A DNA stretch of 64,000 bases, from positions 1 through 64,000 of the forward strand of contig NZ_WBSL01000001.1 in NCBI RefSeq assembly GCF_009377345.1, in the 5' to 3' direction. Each line of letters starts with the position of its first letter. Within the stretch, counting starts at the first letter, position 1. The notes beneath the pieces were generated by a model. It saw only the letters and a list, made by a program, of their open reading frames with translations. It was not told the origin of the DNA and made no database searches. Below, one piece after another: positions 30,931 to 41,900 of the stretch. Source of the DNA: Deinococcus terrestris (GTDB taxonomy: Bacteria; Deinococcota; Deinococci; Deinococcales; Deinococcaceae). The position numbers were made by a program, and so were the translations under genes.

Positions 30931-32175
30931 ATGACTGCCGCCCCCGCCCGCCCACGCGGCCCGCTCTCGCCCAAGCTGATCCTGTTCCTGACCATCTTCG
31001 TCGCCATGCTGGGCCTGAGCGTGCTGTTTCCCATCATCGCGCCGTTGGGGCGGGAACTCGGCCTCTCGGTGACGCAGATCGGCTGGTTCTCGACTGCCTA
31101 CAGCCTCGCGCAGTTCGTCTTCTCGCCGATCTGGGGCAGCCGCAGCGAGCGGGTGGGACGCAAGCCGGTGCTGATTCTGGGATTGGTTGGCTTCTCGCTG
31201 AGCTTCGGGCTGTTCGGGGTGCTGGCGGTGCTGGGGGCGCAGGGGGTGCTGGCCGGGGGCCTGCTCTTCGTCCTGCTGGTGCTCTCGCGCGTGGTGGGCG
31301 GCGTGCTGTCGAGCGCGACCCTCCCCACCGCGCAGGCGATGATGGCCGACCTCAGCAGCGAGAAGGACCGCGCCGCCGCCATGGGGCTGATCGGTGCGGC
31401 GTTCGGGCTGGGCGTGGTGTTTGGTCCGGCGCTGGGAGCGGCCCTGTCAGGGTTCGGACTGACCACCCCCATCTTCTTCAGCGCGGGGTTGGGGCTGGTT
31501 ACGGCGCTCGCCGCGTGGCGCACCCTCCCCGAGACGCGCCGGGCGGACGCGGCTCCGGCCCCGGCTGGGGAACGACGTGCCCTGTTGGGGCGGCCGGGCA
31601 TCCTCCTCTTTCTGGCGGTGAGTGCGCTGTACACCCTGGCGAGCGTGGGCATGGAGCAGACCATCGCCTTTTACGTGCAGGACACCCTGCGCCTGACCCC
31701 GGAGGGTACGGCGCGGACGGTGGGGCTGATGCTCGCGGTCTTCGGGCTGCTCGCGGCGGCGGTGCAGGGCGGGGCCATGCGGCCCCTGAGCCGCAAGTTC
31801 GCGCCGGGACCCCTGATTTCGGTGGGGCTGCTGGTGATGGGAGCGGGCATGTTCCTGCTCCCGCTGGGACAGAGCTTCTGGCCCATCACGGCGGCGCTGG
31901 CGGTGATCGGGGTGGGCAGCGCGGTCCTCGGCCCCAGCCTGAGCGCGGCCCTCTCGCTGAGCGCGGGGGCGGGGCAGCAGGGTGCGGTGGCGGGATTGAA
32001 CAGCAGCGCCCTTGCCCTGGGCCGGATGACCGGACCCCTGATCGGCACCGGGCTGTACCAGGGCGTCGGCCACGCGGCGCCCTACTTCCTGAGCGGCGGC
32101 ATCCTCCTCGCCCTGCTGCTGTGGACCCTGATCGCCCGGCCCCAGGTCCGCCCGGCGCAGGGGGCGAAGATCTGA
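30931..32175 (+). CDS. MFS drug:H+ antiporter, 12-helix
   Basis: 414 aa, 12 hydrophobic segments in two halves. The loop 2-3 motif [14 protein letters not shown] (near residue 68-82) is MFS motif [19 protein letters not shown] (about 153-170) resembles motif C of drug antiporters. ATG at 30931 with TAGAGT 6 nt upstream, so leaderless. The TetR-type palindrome before it suggests induction by a substrate. No regulator gene is adjacent, which is unusual. Probable role: efflux of small toxic molecules. Confidence 0.9.
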   Translation: MTAAPARPRGPLSPKLILFLTIFVAMLGLSVLFPIIAPLGRELGLSVTQIGWFSTAYSLAQFVFSPIWGSRSERVGRKPVLILGLVGFSLSFGLFGVLAVLGAQGVLAGGLLFVLLVLSRVVGGVLSSATLPTAQAMMADLSSEKDRAAAMGLIGAAFGLGVVFGPALGAALSGFGLTTPIFFSAGLGLVTALAAWRTLPETRRADAAPAPAGERRALLGRPGILLFLAVSALYTLASVGMEQTIAFYVQDTLRLTPEGTARTVGLMLAVFGLLAAAVQGGAMRPLSRKFAPGPLISVGLLVMGAGMFLLPLGQSFWPITAALAVIGVGSAVLGPSLSAALSLSAGAGQQGAVAGLNSSALALGRMTGPLIGTGLYQGVGHAAPYFLSGGILLALLLWTLIARPQVRPAQGAKI

Positions 32176-32227
32176 TCCTGCCAGCCGGGACGGAGCGCAC
32201 CCCCCAGCCCGCTCTATGCTGCCCCCC

Positions 32228-33481
32228 ATGACGGCTCCGCGCCCCATCTTCAATCCGGCCCGAGCGCTGGCTGTTCGCGTCCTGATGCGCGTGCTGGCAG
32301 GCGAGACGTTCGCGGCCCCCGCGCTGGACAGTGCGCTGGCCGCTGCCCGGCTCCCGACCCGCGACGCAGGCCTCGCCACGCACATCGTCTACGGCACCCT
32401 GCGCCACGCGCCCACCCTAGAGGCCGCGCTGACACCCCTGCTGCGCGGCGAGACGCACCCCAAAACGAGGGCGTTGCTGCTGGCCGGGGCCTTCGAGAAG
32501 CTCGTGCTGGGCACGCCTCCCCACGCGGTCGTCAGCGAATACGTGGGGCTGGCGCGGGGGGCACGGCTGGCTCCGTCCGGCCTCGTGAACGCGGTGCTGC
32601 GGCGGATGGACCTTCCCCCCGTCACCGAGGAGACGCGCTTCGCCCTGCCCGGCTGGCTGATCCAGATGTTCCGGGCCGCTTACGGCGAGCGGGCCGAGGC
32701 GGTGATGGCCGACCTGCTGACGCCCCAACCGCTCTGGCTGAGCCTCTCGGAAGAGGGGGTCAGGGCGCTGGAAGCCGAGGGCAGCGCCGTGGAGCCGGGG
32801 CCGAACGGGGTGGACCGGGTCACGCTGGCGCGGCCCCTGCGCGAGAGTGGCGCCTATCAGCGGGGGCAGGCGCAGCCCATCAACCCAGCCAGCCTCGCGG
32901 TCGTGGACGCGCTGGGCGAGGTGGCGGGGGCGAGGGTGCTGGACCTCGCCGGGGGAGCGGGGATCAAGGCCGCCATGCTCGCGGCGCGGGGGGCGCAGGT
33001 CACCAGCGTGGACGTGGAGGGGCGCAAGCACGCCGCCGCCCGGCAGAATCTGGCGCGGCTGGGGCTGAGCGCCGACTTCGTGACCCACGACCTGACCGGG
33101 CCGCTGAGCCTGCCCCCCGCGCCCCTCGTGCTGCTGGACGCGCCCTGTACGGGGACGGGCACCCTCCGCGCCCACCCCGAGATCAAGCTGCGGCTGACCC
33201 CAGAGGCGATAGGGGAGATGGCGGCCCTCCAGAGCCGGATGCTGCCGAACGCCGCCGCGCTCGTGCAGCCGGGCGGTCTGCTGGTCTACAGCGTGTGCAG
33301 CGTCGCGCCGCAGGAGGGGGCAGAGGTCGTGGCCGACTTCCTCGCCGCACACCCGGAGTTCTCGCCCGAGCCGCTGCCCGATCTGGACTTGCCCACCGCC
33401 CCGGCCGGAGACGGCATGTTGACCGTCATGGAGGACGGTATAGACGGATTTTTCATCGCCCGGCTGCGGCGGAAGCCGTAG
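32228..33481 (+). CDS. RsmB-like rRNA (cytosine-C5) methyltransferase
   Basis: 417 aa. N-terminal NusB-like helical domain (1-160), then a SAM-dependent Rossmann domain (about 220-417). [17 protein letters not shown] is the SAM loop; the two catalytic cysteines lie in [10 protein letters not shown] (near residue 305) and YSVCSV (near residue 355), as in RsmB/Sun (m5C967 of 16S rRNA). ATG 32228 has TATGCT 7 nt upstream; an ATG at 32216 lies inside that -10 box and is unlikely. Ends at a 20-bp hairpin. Confidence 0.9.
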   Translation: MTAPRPIFNPARALAVRVLMRVLAGETFAAPALDSALAAARLPTRDAGLATHIVYGTLRHAPTLEAALTPLLRGETHPKTRALLLAGAFEKLVLGTPPHAVVSEYVGLARGARLAPSGLVNAVLRRMDLPPVTEETRFALPGWLIQMFRAAYGERAEAVMADLLTPQPLWLSLSEEGVRALEAEGSAVEPGPNGVDRVTLARPLRESGAYQRGQAQPINPASLAVVDALGEVAGARVLDLAGGAGIKAAMLAARGAQVTSVDVEGRKHAAARQNLARLGLSADFVTHDLTGPLSLPPAPLVLLDAPCTGTGTLRAHPEIKLRLTPEAIGEMAALQSRMLPNAAALVQPGGLLVYSVCSVAPQEGAEVVADFLAAHPEFSPEPLPDLDLPTAPAGDGMLTVMEDGIDGFFIARLRRKP

Positions 33482-33490
33482 GAACCGTCC

Positions 33491-33540
33491 CAACACGAGA
33501 GGGAGGCGAGCGCGTTGGCACTCGCCTCCCTCTCGTGTTG
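33491..33540. terminator. Long bidirectional hairpin, rsmB-like / deoD
   Basis: Perfect 20-bp inverted repeat (33491-33510 and 33521-33540) with a 10-nt loop, exactly between two converging genes. The longest perfect hairpin in the window. No U tract on either side, so termination may rely on the long stem or on Rho. Confidence 0.75.
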
Positions 33541-33554
33541 GATTACTCCCGGTC

Positions 33555-34262
33555 TTACAGCCCTAGTGCGGCGTCCAGCGCCACCTCGATCATCCCGTTG
33601 AACGTCATCTGGCGCTCCTCGGCGGTCGTTTCCTCCCGCGTGACGAGGTGATCGGAGACGGTCAGGATGGTCAGCGCCCGGACCCCGTGTTTGGCGGCGA
33701 GGGTGTACAGCCCAGCGGCCTCCATCTCCACGCCCAGCACCCCGAAGTCGGCCCAGATTTTGTACTGGTCGAAATCGTCGTGGTAGAAGGTATCGCTCGA
33801 CATGATGTTGCCGACGTGCGAGGTGAAGCCCCGCTCCTGCGCGATCTGGTAGGCCCGGAGCAGCAACCCGAAGTCCGCGATGGGCGCGTAGGTCTTGGCC
33901 CCGAAGCGGATGTTGTTGATGTTCGAATCGGTGCAGGCCGCCTGCGCGAGGATCAGGTCGCGCACATGCACGTGCGGCTGGTACGACCCGCAGGTGCCCA
34001 CCCGGATCAGGTTCTTGCAGCCGTAGCCGGTGATCAGTTCGCTGACATAGATCATCGAACTGGCGATGCCCATGCCGGTGCCCTGCACGCTGACGCGCTG
34101 GCCCTTGTAGGTGCCGGTGTACCCGTGCATGCCGCGCACGGTGTTGTGCAGCTCGGGGTTTTCAAAAAACGTCTCCGCGATGTGCTGGGCGCGGAGGGGG
34201 TCGCCGGGGAGCAGCACGGTTTCGGCGATCTGGCCTTCTTTGGCGTTCAGGTGAACCGTCAT
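33555..34262 (-). CDS. deoD: Purine-nucleoside phosphorylase DeoD
   Basis: 235 aa hexameric-type nucleoside phosphorylase, normal length. [20 protein letters not shown] with the phosphate loop LPGDPLRA, the PNP signature [15 protein letters not shown] and the EMEAAGLY catalytic segment (near residue 180) are present, and SDHL near residue 203 carries the active-site Asp. Splits purine (deoxy)nucleosides to base and (deoxy)ribose-1-phosphate for salvage. Start at 34262 with TACCCT 7 nt upstream. Next to a metallophosphoesterase on the same strand. Confidence 0.96.
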   Translation of the reverse strand: MTVHLNAKEGQIAETVLLPGDPLRAQHIAETFFENPELHNTVRGMHGYTGTYKGQRVSVQGTGMGIASSMIYVSELITGYGCKNLIRVGTCGSYQPHVHVRDLILAQAACTDSNINNIRFGAKTYAPIADFGLLLRAYQIAQERGFTSHVGNIMSSDTFYHDDFDQYKIWADFGVLGVEMEAAGLYTLAAKHGVRALTILTVSDHLVTREETTAEERQMTFNGMIEVALDAALGL

Positions 34263-34281
34263 CGGGGACAGGGTAACAGAG

Positions 34282-34998
34282 TCAGGTGCCCACCCACTCG
34301 GCCGCGAGCCACCCGGCATGGGGAAGGCCGCTGGCGAGAATGCCCTGCTGCACGGCCCGCACGTCGTAGGGCACGGTGCGGAAAGTGACCTGCCCGTCTG
34401 CACCGAGCAGCAGGTAACTGGCCTGGGCGAGGTTGACATAGCGGTCGCCTCGCCGCTCGTAGGGGAGGCCGATGCTTCCCGGATTGAGGAGAGTCCAGCC
34501 GTCCAAGGTTCGCAGCAGAGGCTTGTGGGTGTGGCCCCCGACCCAGATGGGGTGCTGCCCAGAGGCGGTCCGCAACGCTTCCAGCCGCGCGTCTGGAGTC
34601 TGTGCGCTCAGCGTCTCGTCGTCGCGCTCGGGGCTGCCGTGAAATCCCAGGAGGCCGGGCAGCTCCGCGACGGGAAGATAGGTTTCTACAAGGCGGCGGT
34701 CGGCTGGCGTGAGTTGAGCGTGTCCCCAGGCGTCAATCTCGTGCAATTTCTCCTCGTCCGGGAAGCCGCGTGGGGAAAAGGGTGAGACAGGCTCCAGCAG
34801 CATCCGGTCGGCATTGCCGCGCACCACGGGGCAGCCCAGCGCGGCGACCTCGGCCAGACAGTCACGCGGCCAGCCGCCGCCGAGGGCCACGTCTCCCAGA
34901 CAGAGGAAAGCGTCGGCCCCCTGTGCCCGCATGTCGGTCAGAGCGGCGTGGAGGGCCGGGAGGTTGCCGTGGATATCCCCGAAGACGGCGAGGCGCAT
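34282..34998 (-). CDS. Calcineurin-like metallophosphoesterase
   Basis: 238 aa. Full set of metal-binding motifs: GDIHGN (near residue 7), GDVALGG (36), RGNADR (60) and GGHTHKP (near 155), close to the DR1281/YfcE group of small phosphodiesterases. C-terminal residues 190-238 add an extra strand-rich tail. Possibly hydrolyses 2',3'-cyclic nucleotides or phosphodiesters; substrate not clear. ATG at 34998 with TATCCT 5 nt upstream, 19 bp ahead of deoD. Confidence 0.88.
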   Translation of the reverse strand: MRLAVFGDIHGNLPALHAALTDMRAQGADAFLCLGDVALGGGWPRDCLAEVAALGCPVVRGNADRMLLEPVSPFSPRGFPDEEKLHEIDAWGHAQLTPADRRLVETYLPVAELPGLLGFHGSPERDDETLSAQTPDARLEALRTASGQHPIWVGGHTHKPLLRTLDGWTLLNPGSIGLPYERRGDRYVNLAQASYLLLGADGQVTFRTVPYDVRAVQQGILASGLPHAGWLAAEWVGT

Positions 34999-35023
34999 GG
35001 GTCAGGATAGCCAGGCCCACAGC

Positions 35024-35054
35024 AAAGGGGCCGAGGCGTTGATGCCCCGGCCCC
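35024..35054 (-). terminator. Terminator after miaB
   Basis: GGGGCCG/CGGCCCC stem with a 14-nt loop, 12 bp past the miaB stop, followed on the minus strand by TTTGC. Confidence 0.6.
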
Positions 35055-35066
35055 CTCCCTCTGTCC

Positions 35067-36452
<1,386 letters not shown>

Positions 36453-36555
36453 TCTCCTCGGCCTGACGGAGGGATTCCGGGGCCTTCTGTGGTGCGCCAC
36501 GCTGCACTGAGCGCGGGCCGGGCGCGAGTCTAGCAGGGGTGGGTACGCCCGTGAC

Positions 36556-37362
36556 TCAGGGCTGCTCCGACTCCTTCAGCGGGTAATTCGTACTTTCAGC
36601 CACCCGCACGCGGCCCTCGGCGGGGGCGTAGGTGGCGTCGATCAGCTCAGGGCGGTGCTGGCGAAACCAGTCGCGCAGGGCGGAGGATTTGGCGAAGACC
36701 CGCGTCCGCAACACCTCCTCGGCCTGGGCACCCTGTCCGGCCAGGATCATGTTGGCGTAGTAGCCACCCAGCCGCGCTTTCAGGTTGGTGAGGTGATCGT
36801 CCTTGCTCAGCCCGGCGAGCAGGTCGCCCAGGTTGCGGGCCGCCTCCTGCGCGGGGACGTAGGCGTAGGCACGGGTGCGGTCGGCCAGCCGCACCCCGTC
36901 CCAGGCCAGCACGGTCAGCAGGGCAGGACTGGCGGCATACGGCCAGTCGTAGTAGGCGAGGCTGTCATTCGCAAACAGCAGCTCCTTCGTGCCGTCGCCG
37001 CGAAGGTCCACAAAGCGCAGGCCGTAATTGCCCCCGTCGATGATGGCGAGGTTCTCCACCCGGCCCGCGTCCTGGGTAAAGGCGTAGTACACCGAGCAGC
37101 AGTGCGCCCCGCCGGAGAAGGTGGTCAGGACGAGTTCGGGCAGGCCGCCGGGCCGCAGGGGTTGCAGCTCGGCCGCCACGTTCCAGCCGCTGACGGTCAG
37201 CACGGTGCGGCTGCCGTTGCGGACCACTGCCCGCGCTTCTCCCTCCACCGTCCCCTCCGGGCGGGGCGTGACCGTCACGGTCAGGGTGCCCCACCGCAGG
37301 ACTTCCGCGTGGGCGGGGGAGAGCAGCGTGAGCAGTCCGGCCAGCGCGAGGCACGTCTTCAT
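36556..37362 (-). CDS. Exported protein of unknown function (beta-rich)
   Basis: 268 aa. Signal peptide [19 protein letters not shown]. The mature part has repeated beta-strand stretches and a [12 protein letters not shown] segment with adjacent cysteines (residues 88-89), followed by [30 protein letters not shown], which resembles a FG-GAP/VCBS-type repeat that binds calcium. No enzyme motif. TAGCCT lies 5 nt before the ATG. Role unknown; an envelope protein is likely. Confidence 0.75.
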   Translation of the reverse strand: MKTCLALAGLLTLLSPAHAEVLRWGTLTVTVTPRPEGTVEGEARAVVRNGSRTVLTVSGWNVAAELQPLRPGGLPELVLTTFSGGAHCCSVYYAFTQDAGRVENLAIIDGGNYGLRFVDLRGDGTKELLFANDSLAYYDWPYAASPALLTVLAWDGVRLADRTRAYAYVPAQEAARNLGDLLAGLSKDDHLTNLKARLGGYYANMILAGQGAQAEEVLRTRVFAKSSALRDWFRQHRPELIDATYAPAEGRVRVAESTNYPLKESEQP

Positions 37363-37385
37363 GCCCCAGGCTACTCCGGCGGGGG

Positions 37386-37847
37386 TCAGGGGCTCTGGGG
37401 AGAGGCGGGCGTGGCCCCGGTCGCCTGCCTCTCCAGCGTGAGGTTGTAGGTCAGCAGTTCCCGGCCCAGCAGCACGGTGCGGAGGGTGCCCGTCACCTTG
37501 CCCGCCCCCAGCTCGGCCCGCAGGGTGCCGCGCAGGGCGTCGCCGCCCTCGTAGAGATTCACCTCGATGCTGCCGCCCGCCGTGCCCACCCGCTGAAAGG
37601 TGCCGCTGACCGCGTACGCCTTGCGGCTTTCCAGATTGGTCAGCACGCCCGTCGCGCGGCCCTCGCGCTCCTGCACGCTCAGCAGCAGGCGGTAAGGGAC
37701 CCGGCCCGTCAGCCCGGTGCCGGTACCCTCGTACACGCCATTCATCGCCCGCTCCAGCGCCGTGCTCGCGGCGATATTCGCCCCCAGCGCACAGCCGGGA
37801 AGCAGCAGGGGGGCGGCCAGCAGCGGCAGAAAATGAAGGGCACGCAT
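37386..37847 (-). CDS. Putative lipoprotein
   Basis: 153 aa. N-terminal MRALHFLPLLAAPLLLPGC is a lipoprotein signal peptide with lipobox LPGC (Cys near residue 19). Residues 35-140 form alternating strands (VPYRLLLSVQERE, GTLRAELGAGKV, LLGRELLTYNLTL), a compact beta-sandwich-like domain with no family I recognise. TAAGCT 7 nt before the ATG. Upstream of the preceding exported protein by 23 bp on the same strand. Confidence 0.75.
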   Translation of the reverse strand: MRALHFLPLLAAPLLLPGCALGANIAASTALERAMNGVYEGTGTGLTGRVPYRLLLSVQEREGRATGVLTNLESRKAYAVSGTFQRVGTAGGSIEVNLYEGGDALRGTLRAELGAGKVTGTLRTVLLGRELLTYNLTLERQATGATPASPQSP

Positions 37848-37897
37848 ACCGGCGAGCTTAGGCCGCTCTCATGAAGGGGAACTGATGGAGGGGCATG

Positions 37898-37920
37898 AAA
37901 AAAGCTCCCACGTGGGGAGC
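37898..37920 (-). terminator. Terminator after rpsP
   Basis: Stem GCTCCC/GGGAGC followed on the minus strand by TTTTTT, 22 bp past the rpsP stop. Clear intrinsic terminator. Confidence 0.88.
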
Positions 37921-37942
37921 CTTTCTGGGGTGCCGGGTGGCC

Positions 37943-38191
37943 TCAGGCGACCTTGACGCCCTGGCTCTTGAGGAGGCGGCGGGCGGTCTGGGTGGGCTGG
38001 GCGCCGACCGAGATCCAGTAGGCGGCCCGCTCGGCGTTGACCTTGAGGTAGGTCTCGCTGGTCTTGCGGGGGTCGTAGTGGCCCAGGTTCTCGATGTAGC
38101 CGCCGTCACGGGGGCGGCGGGAGTCGGTCACCACGATGCGGTAGTGGGGGTTGTGGGCAGAACCGAAACGGGACAGGCGAATCTTGACCAT
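37943..38191 (-). CDS. rpsP: 30S ribosomal protein S16
   Basis: 82 aa. [20 protein letters not shown] is the S16 signature; [14 protein letters not shown] and [17 protein letters not shown] are the conserved middle and end. Essential for small-subunit assembly. A GAGG about 9 nt upstream is the ribosome site. The usual rimM, trmD and rplS do not follow; instead there is a terminator, so S16 is expressed on its own here. Confidence 0.97.
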   Translation of the reverse strand: MVKIRLSRFGSAHNPHYRIVVTDSRRPRDGGYIENLGHYDPRKTSETYLKVNAERAAYWISVGAQPTQTARRLLKSQGVKVA

Positions 38192-38249
38192 GACAAAAAA
38201 CCTCGGGTTGGAGTGGTGAGGGTGGGGCTACCCGCCTAGGTCGCGGGAT

Positions 38250-38286
<37 letters not shown>

Positions 38287-38325
38287 GGAGAGTAGCAGAG
38301 GGCGGGGGGCTGTGGGAAGGGGGGC

Positions 38326-40182
38326 TCAGAAGGGCGGGGGCACCGGCCGACGCGACGCCCCCGACACCTCGTTGAGCTGAAAGGCCATCCGGCCGGGGCC
38401 GAAGATGGGACTGCCGCCCACGGTGCCCAGAGCCGTGCCCGCGCCCACCCGCGCCCCGATCTCGACGGCGGCGTCCTGAAGGCCGAAATACGCGGTGACC
38501 TTCGCCCCGTGGTCGAGCAGCACCACCCAGCCCAGGCTGGCGTAGTAGGTCGTGGCGATCACGTTGCCCGGCAGCGAGGCGACGGCCTGGGTGCCCTCGG
38601 CGGCTTCCAGCACGCTCCACTGGGCGCCGTTCGAGCCGTAGGGCTGGCTGACCCGGCCCCCCGGCAGCGGAAACCCCAGCGGGCCGGGCGAGGCGGGCAG
38701 CGGCGCGAGGGCCTGGGTCGTGGCCGCGACCGCCTGCTGGGTCTGCCCCTGGCGCTCGCGCAGGGCCGCCTGTTCCTGGGCGACCCGCCCTTCGCGTTCG
38801 CGCTGGGCCGCGAGCGCCGCCTCGCGCTCGGCCTGTTCGCGGGCACTCTGCTCGGCCTCGCGGGCACGGGCCTCGGCCTGGGAGCGGGCGATGGCGTCAG
38901 CCTGCTGGCGGGCGCGGGCGGCGGCTTCGGCCCTGGTGCGGGCTTCGGCGGCGGCCCTGGCCTGGGCCTCGGCGCGGGCCTTCGCTTCGGCCTCGGCCCT
39001 GGCCCTCGTGCGGGCTTCAGCTTCGGTTTTGGCGCGGACGGCCGCAGCGGCCTTTGCCTGAGCTTCGGCCCTGGCTTTCGCTTCAGCCCTGGCGCGGGCG
39101 CGGGCGGCGGCCTCTGCACGTGCTCTGGCTTCCGCTTCCGCCTTAGCGCGGGCGGCAGCCTCGGCGCGGGCCTTGGCCTCCGCACGGGCGCGGGCTTCGG
39201 CACGGGCTTTGGCCCTCGCCTCGGCCTCGGCTCTGGCTTTCGCTTCGGCCTCGGCGCGTTCGCGGGCGATGCGGGCCTGCCGCTCCTGCTCAGCGCGGAT
39301 GCGGGCGAGGCGTTCGGCCTCCAGCCTTGCGCGTTCCCGTTCCTCGCGGATGCGGCGCAGCTCGGCCTCGCGGCGGCGGCGTTCCTCCTCCAGCCTGCGG
39401 CGGCGCTCGGCCTCCAGCCGGGCCTTTTCCTTGACGACCGCGCCCACGAGTTCGTCGATGGTGCGGGCCGTCTCGGCCTGCTCGGCGCGGGTGCGGGCAG
39501 CCAGGGTGCGCTGGCCCTGCTCGTCGCGGCGCAGCTCGGCCAGCAGTCGGCCCGTCTCGGCGCGGCTCTCCCGCAATTCCTCCAGCCGGGCGAGCTGGCG
39601 GGCTTGCAAGCCCTCCAGGGTCGCCTTTTGCGCGGCCTGCTGCTCGCGCTGGGTCTCCAGCGTGCGGACCTCACCGCGCAGGTCTTCCAGCACCGTGACG
39701 TGCTGCTCGCCCGAGAGGTTGGCGTAGCGCAGCCGGATCAGCAGGTCGGAGAGGCTGCCCGACTGCGACAGCAGCCGCAGGTATTGGCCGCTGCGCTCAC
39801 GGTAGAGGGCCTGAAGCAACTCACGCAGATCGGCCTGAAGGCGGGTCACGCGGGCCTGGGTCACCTCACCCGCCGCCGTCGTCTCGGCCAGCACCCGTTC
39901 GGCCCTCTGCACCTGCCGGGCGAGGTCGGCCGTCTCGTTTTCCAGCTCGGCCACCCGCCCGGACAGGGTCTCCAGCCGCTCCAGCGTCTCGCGGCCCTGC
40001 GCGGACAGACGGGCGATGTTGCGGCGCAGGTCGGCCAGTTCGCGGCCCTGCTGAACACTGAGCCGCCGCTGCTGCGAGAGTTCGCGCTGAAGCTGCTGGA
40101 GCCGCTCACTGGTCTCCTGCGCTCCGGCCAGCAGCGCTGCCGAGAGCAGAACAAGAGCGGGCCAGCGCGGGTTTCTCCTCAC
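38326..40182 (-). CDS. EnvC-like murein hydrolase activator with long ER/K single helix
   Basis: 618 aa. Signal peptide [20 protein letters not shown]. Residues 22-260 are coiled coil, as in EnvC. Residues about 260-475 are a highly biased Ala/Arg/Glu/Lys tract with few hydrophobics, predicted to form a long single alpha helix, much longer than in E. coli EnvC. C-terminal LytM/M23 domain (about 500-618): the zinc-binding His/Asp positions are replaced and the usual HLH reads YFGL, so it is non-catalytic and probably activates amidases. GTG start overlaps ftsX by 4 bp. Product of an ftsEX-envC operon. Confidence 0.85.
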   Translation of the reverse strand: MRRNPRWPALVLLSAALLAGAQETSERLQQLQRELSQQRRLSVQQGRELADLRRNIARLSAQGRETLERLETLSGRVAELENETADLARQVQRAERVLAETTAAGEVTQARVTRLQADLRELLQALYRERSGQYLRLLSQSGSLSDLLIRLRYANLSGEQHVTVLEDLRGEVRTLETQREQQAAQKATLEGLQARQLARLEELRESRAETGRLLAELRRDEQGQRTLAARTRAEQAETARTIDELVGAVVKEKARLEAERRRRLEEERRRREAELRRIREERERARLEAERLARIRAEQERQARIARERAEAEAKARAEAEARAKARAEARARAEAKARAEAAARAKAEAEARARAEAAARARARAEAKARAEAQAKAAAAVRAKTEAEARTRARAEAEAKARAEAQARAAAEARTRAEAAARARQQADAIARSQAEARAREAEQSAREQAEREAALAAQREREGRVAQEQAALRERQGQTQQAVAATTQALAPLPASPGPLGFPLPGGRVSQPYGSNGAQWSVLEAAEGTQAVASLPGNVIATTYYASLGWVVLLDHGAKVTAYFGLQDAAVEIGARVGAGTALGTVGGSPIFGPGRMAFQLNEVSGASRRPVPPPF

Positions 40183-41042
40183 TCCAGCTCCCGCAGGTAG
40201 CGCCGGGTGGCAAAGAGACTCCCGGCCAGCCCGGTCAGGATGCCCAGCATCGCCACCGCGCCCAGCAGGGGCAGCAGCGTGTCGAGGTCGCGCACGACCG
40301 GAAAGACAGGCGCAAAGGTCGCCACCCGCTCGGCCAGCGCGAGGTAACCGGGCGCCAGCACCGAGAGCGCGAGCACCGAGGACAGGGTGCCCAGCAGCAC
40401 GCCCTCGATCACGTGCGGGGTGCGGATAAACCCGCGCGTGGCCCCCAGCAGCCGCATCACGCTGATCTCCTTGCGCCGGGCGTACATGGCGACCCGCACG
40501 GCGTTGAGGATGCTCAGCAGCGTACCCGCGAACAGCAGCGCCACCAATCCGTACCCCGCCGCCCGCACGGTGGTCAGCGTCCGCACGGCCTGGTCCACGT
40601 ACCCGGCCCCGTACTCCACGTCCTCCACACCGGGCAGTTTCGCCACCGCCTCGGCCACCGGGCGCGAGTCCTCCACCCGGCCCACCCGCACCCGCAGCGT
40701 GTCGGGAAAGGGGTTCCCGACCAGCCCGGCAGCCTCGGCGGTGGAGGGGTAGTCGCGGGTCATCTCCGCGAGGACAGCCTCGCTGGACACCAGCCGGGCC
40801 TCGCGCACGCCGGGAAGCCCCTCGACCTGCCCCAGCAGGGCCGCCCCGTTCGCGCCGCTCTCCAGAAAGGCCGCGACCTCCACCTGCGATTCCAGCCCTT
40901 CCAGGGTGCGGTTCACGTTCAGCGTGAGCAGCAGCACGCCGCCCAGCATCAGCAGCGTCAGGGTCATGGTGGTCAGCGTGCCCAGCGTGGCGGTGAGGTT
41001 GCCGCGCATGGCGAGCAGGGCCTGGCGGAAGTGGTAGGTCAT
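40179..41042 (-). CDS. ftsX: Cell division protein FtsX
   Basis: 287 aa, four membrane segments and a large extracytoplasmic loop (about 45-160) between the first two, the FtsX layout; the C-terminal half contains [20 protein letters not shown], the coupling loop to FtsE. FtsEX converts ATP hydrolysis into a conformational change that switches on septal amidases through EnvC. Ten bp after ftsE, and its stop overlaps the EnvC-like start (GTGA). Confidence 0.93.
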   Translation of the reverse strand: MTYHFRQALLAMRGNLTATLGTLTTMTLTLLMLGGVLLLTLNVNRTLEGLESQVEVAAFLESGANGAALLGQVEGLPGVREARLVSSEAVLAEMTRDYPSTAEAAGLVGNPFPDTLRVRVGRVEDSRPVAEAVAKLPGVEDVEYGAGYVDQAVRTLTTVRAAGYGLVALLFAGTLLSILNAVRVAMYARRKEISVMRLLGATRGFIRTPHVIEGVLLGTLSSVLALSVLAPGYLALAERVATFAPVFPVVRDLDTLLPLLGAVAMLGILTGLAGSLFATRRYLRELE

Positions 41043-41052
41043 GGGCAGCCCC

Positions 41053-41736
41053 TCACAGCGCGTACCCCCCCGCCGGATCGTCCCGCACCAGCCGCCCCTG
41101 GCGCAGGGTCAGCGTGCGGTGACGGAAGGTCTCCACCAGGTCGCGGGCGTGGGTGGCGAGAACCACCGTGGTGCCGCGCAGGTTGACGTGTTGCAGCACC
41201 CGCAGCACCTCGCGGGCGTGGTCGGGGTCGAGGTTGCCGGTCGGTTCGTCGGCGAGCAGCAGCGGCGGGTCGGCGACGATGGCGCGGGCGATGGCGACCC
41301 GCTGCTGCTCGCCCTGCGAGAGCTGCACCGGGTGAGCGTCGGCGCGGCCCTCCAGCCCCACCGTCCGCAGCGCCGTGCCCACGCGGGCGGGCCACTCGCG
41401 GGCCGGAACGCCGGTCACGCGTAGGGTAAAGGCCACGTTGTCGTAGGCGCTGAGGTGCTCGAGCAGCAGGTTGTCCTGAAAGACGGTCCCGATGCGGCGG
41501 CGCAGCAGCGCGGTGCGGCGGCCCCGGTAGCGCGAGAGCGGCTCCCCGGCGACCTGCACCTCGCCCCGGCTGGGCAGCGCCCGCTTGATCACCAGATTCA
41601 TGAAGCTGCTCTTGCCCGCGCCCGAGTGCCCCACGAGGTACACGAACTCGCCCTTGTGGACGCGGACATTCAGGTCGTCGAGGGCCAGCGCCCCGCTCGC
41701 CGGGTAGGCGAGGCTCACGTTGCGGAAGACGATCAC
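41053..41736 (-). CDS. ftsE: Cell division ATP-binding protein FtsE
   Basis: 227 aa ABC-type ATPase. Walker A GHSGAGKSSFM, signature LSQGEQQR and Walker B LLLADEPTGNLDP are intact; the LSQGE variation is common in FtsE. GTG start at 41736 has GGAGG 9 nt upstream and gives the right length; the longer frame (to 41868) adds 44 residues without family similarity. First gene of ftsE-ftsX-envC, divergent from ctpA. Confidence 0.94.
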   Translation of the reverse strand: MIVFRNVSLAYPASGALALDDLNVRVHKGEFVYLVGHSGAGKSSFMNLVIKRALPSRGEVQVAGEPLSRYRGRRTALLRRRIGTVFQDNLLLEHLSAYDNVAFTLRVTGVPAREWPARVGTALRTVGLEGRADAHPVQLSQGEQQRVAIARAIVADPPLLLADEPTGNLDPDHAREVLRVLQHVNLRGTTVVLATHARDLVETFRHRTLTLRQGRLVRDDPAGGYAL

Positions 41737-41900
41737 GCGCCGCAGCCTCCGGGAGCGCGGCCACGGGGAAAGGTGGGCAAGTTGGTCATGCTCGCGGCCC
41801 AGCATAGCCCAGCCTGTCCCCACGCGGAAAAGTCCCCCTGGAGGGCCAATGGGTGAGGTCGCCCTCAAACCGCCTTCACACGGCGCACTATCCTGCGCGG

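Noticed and set aside
41737..41868. N-terminal extension of FtsE starting at 41868
   Set aside because: The extra 44 residues have no family similarity, and the GTG at 41736 has a good GGAGG.
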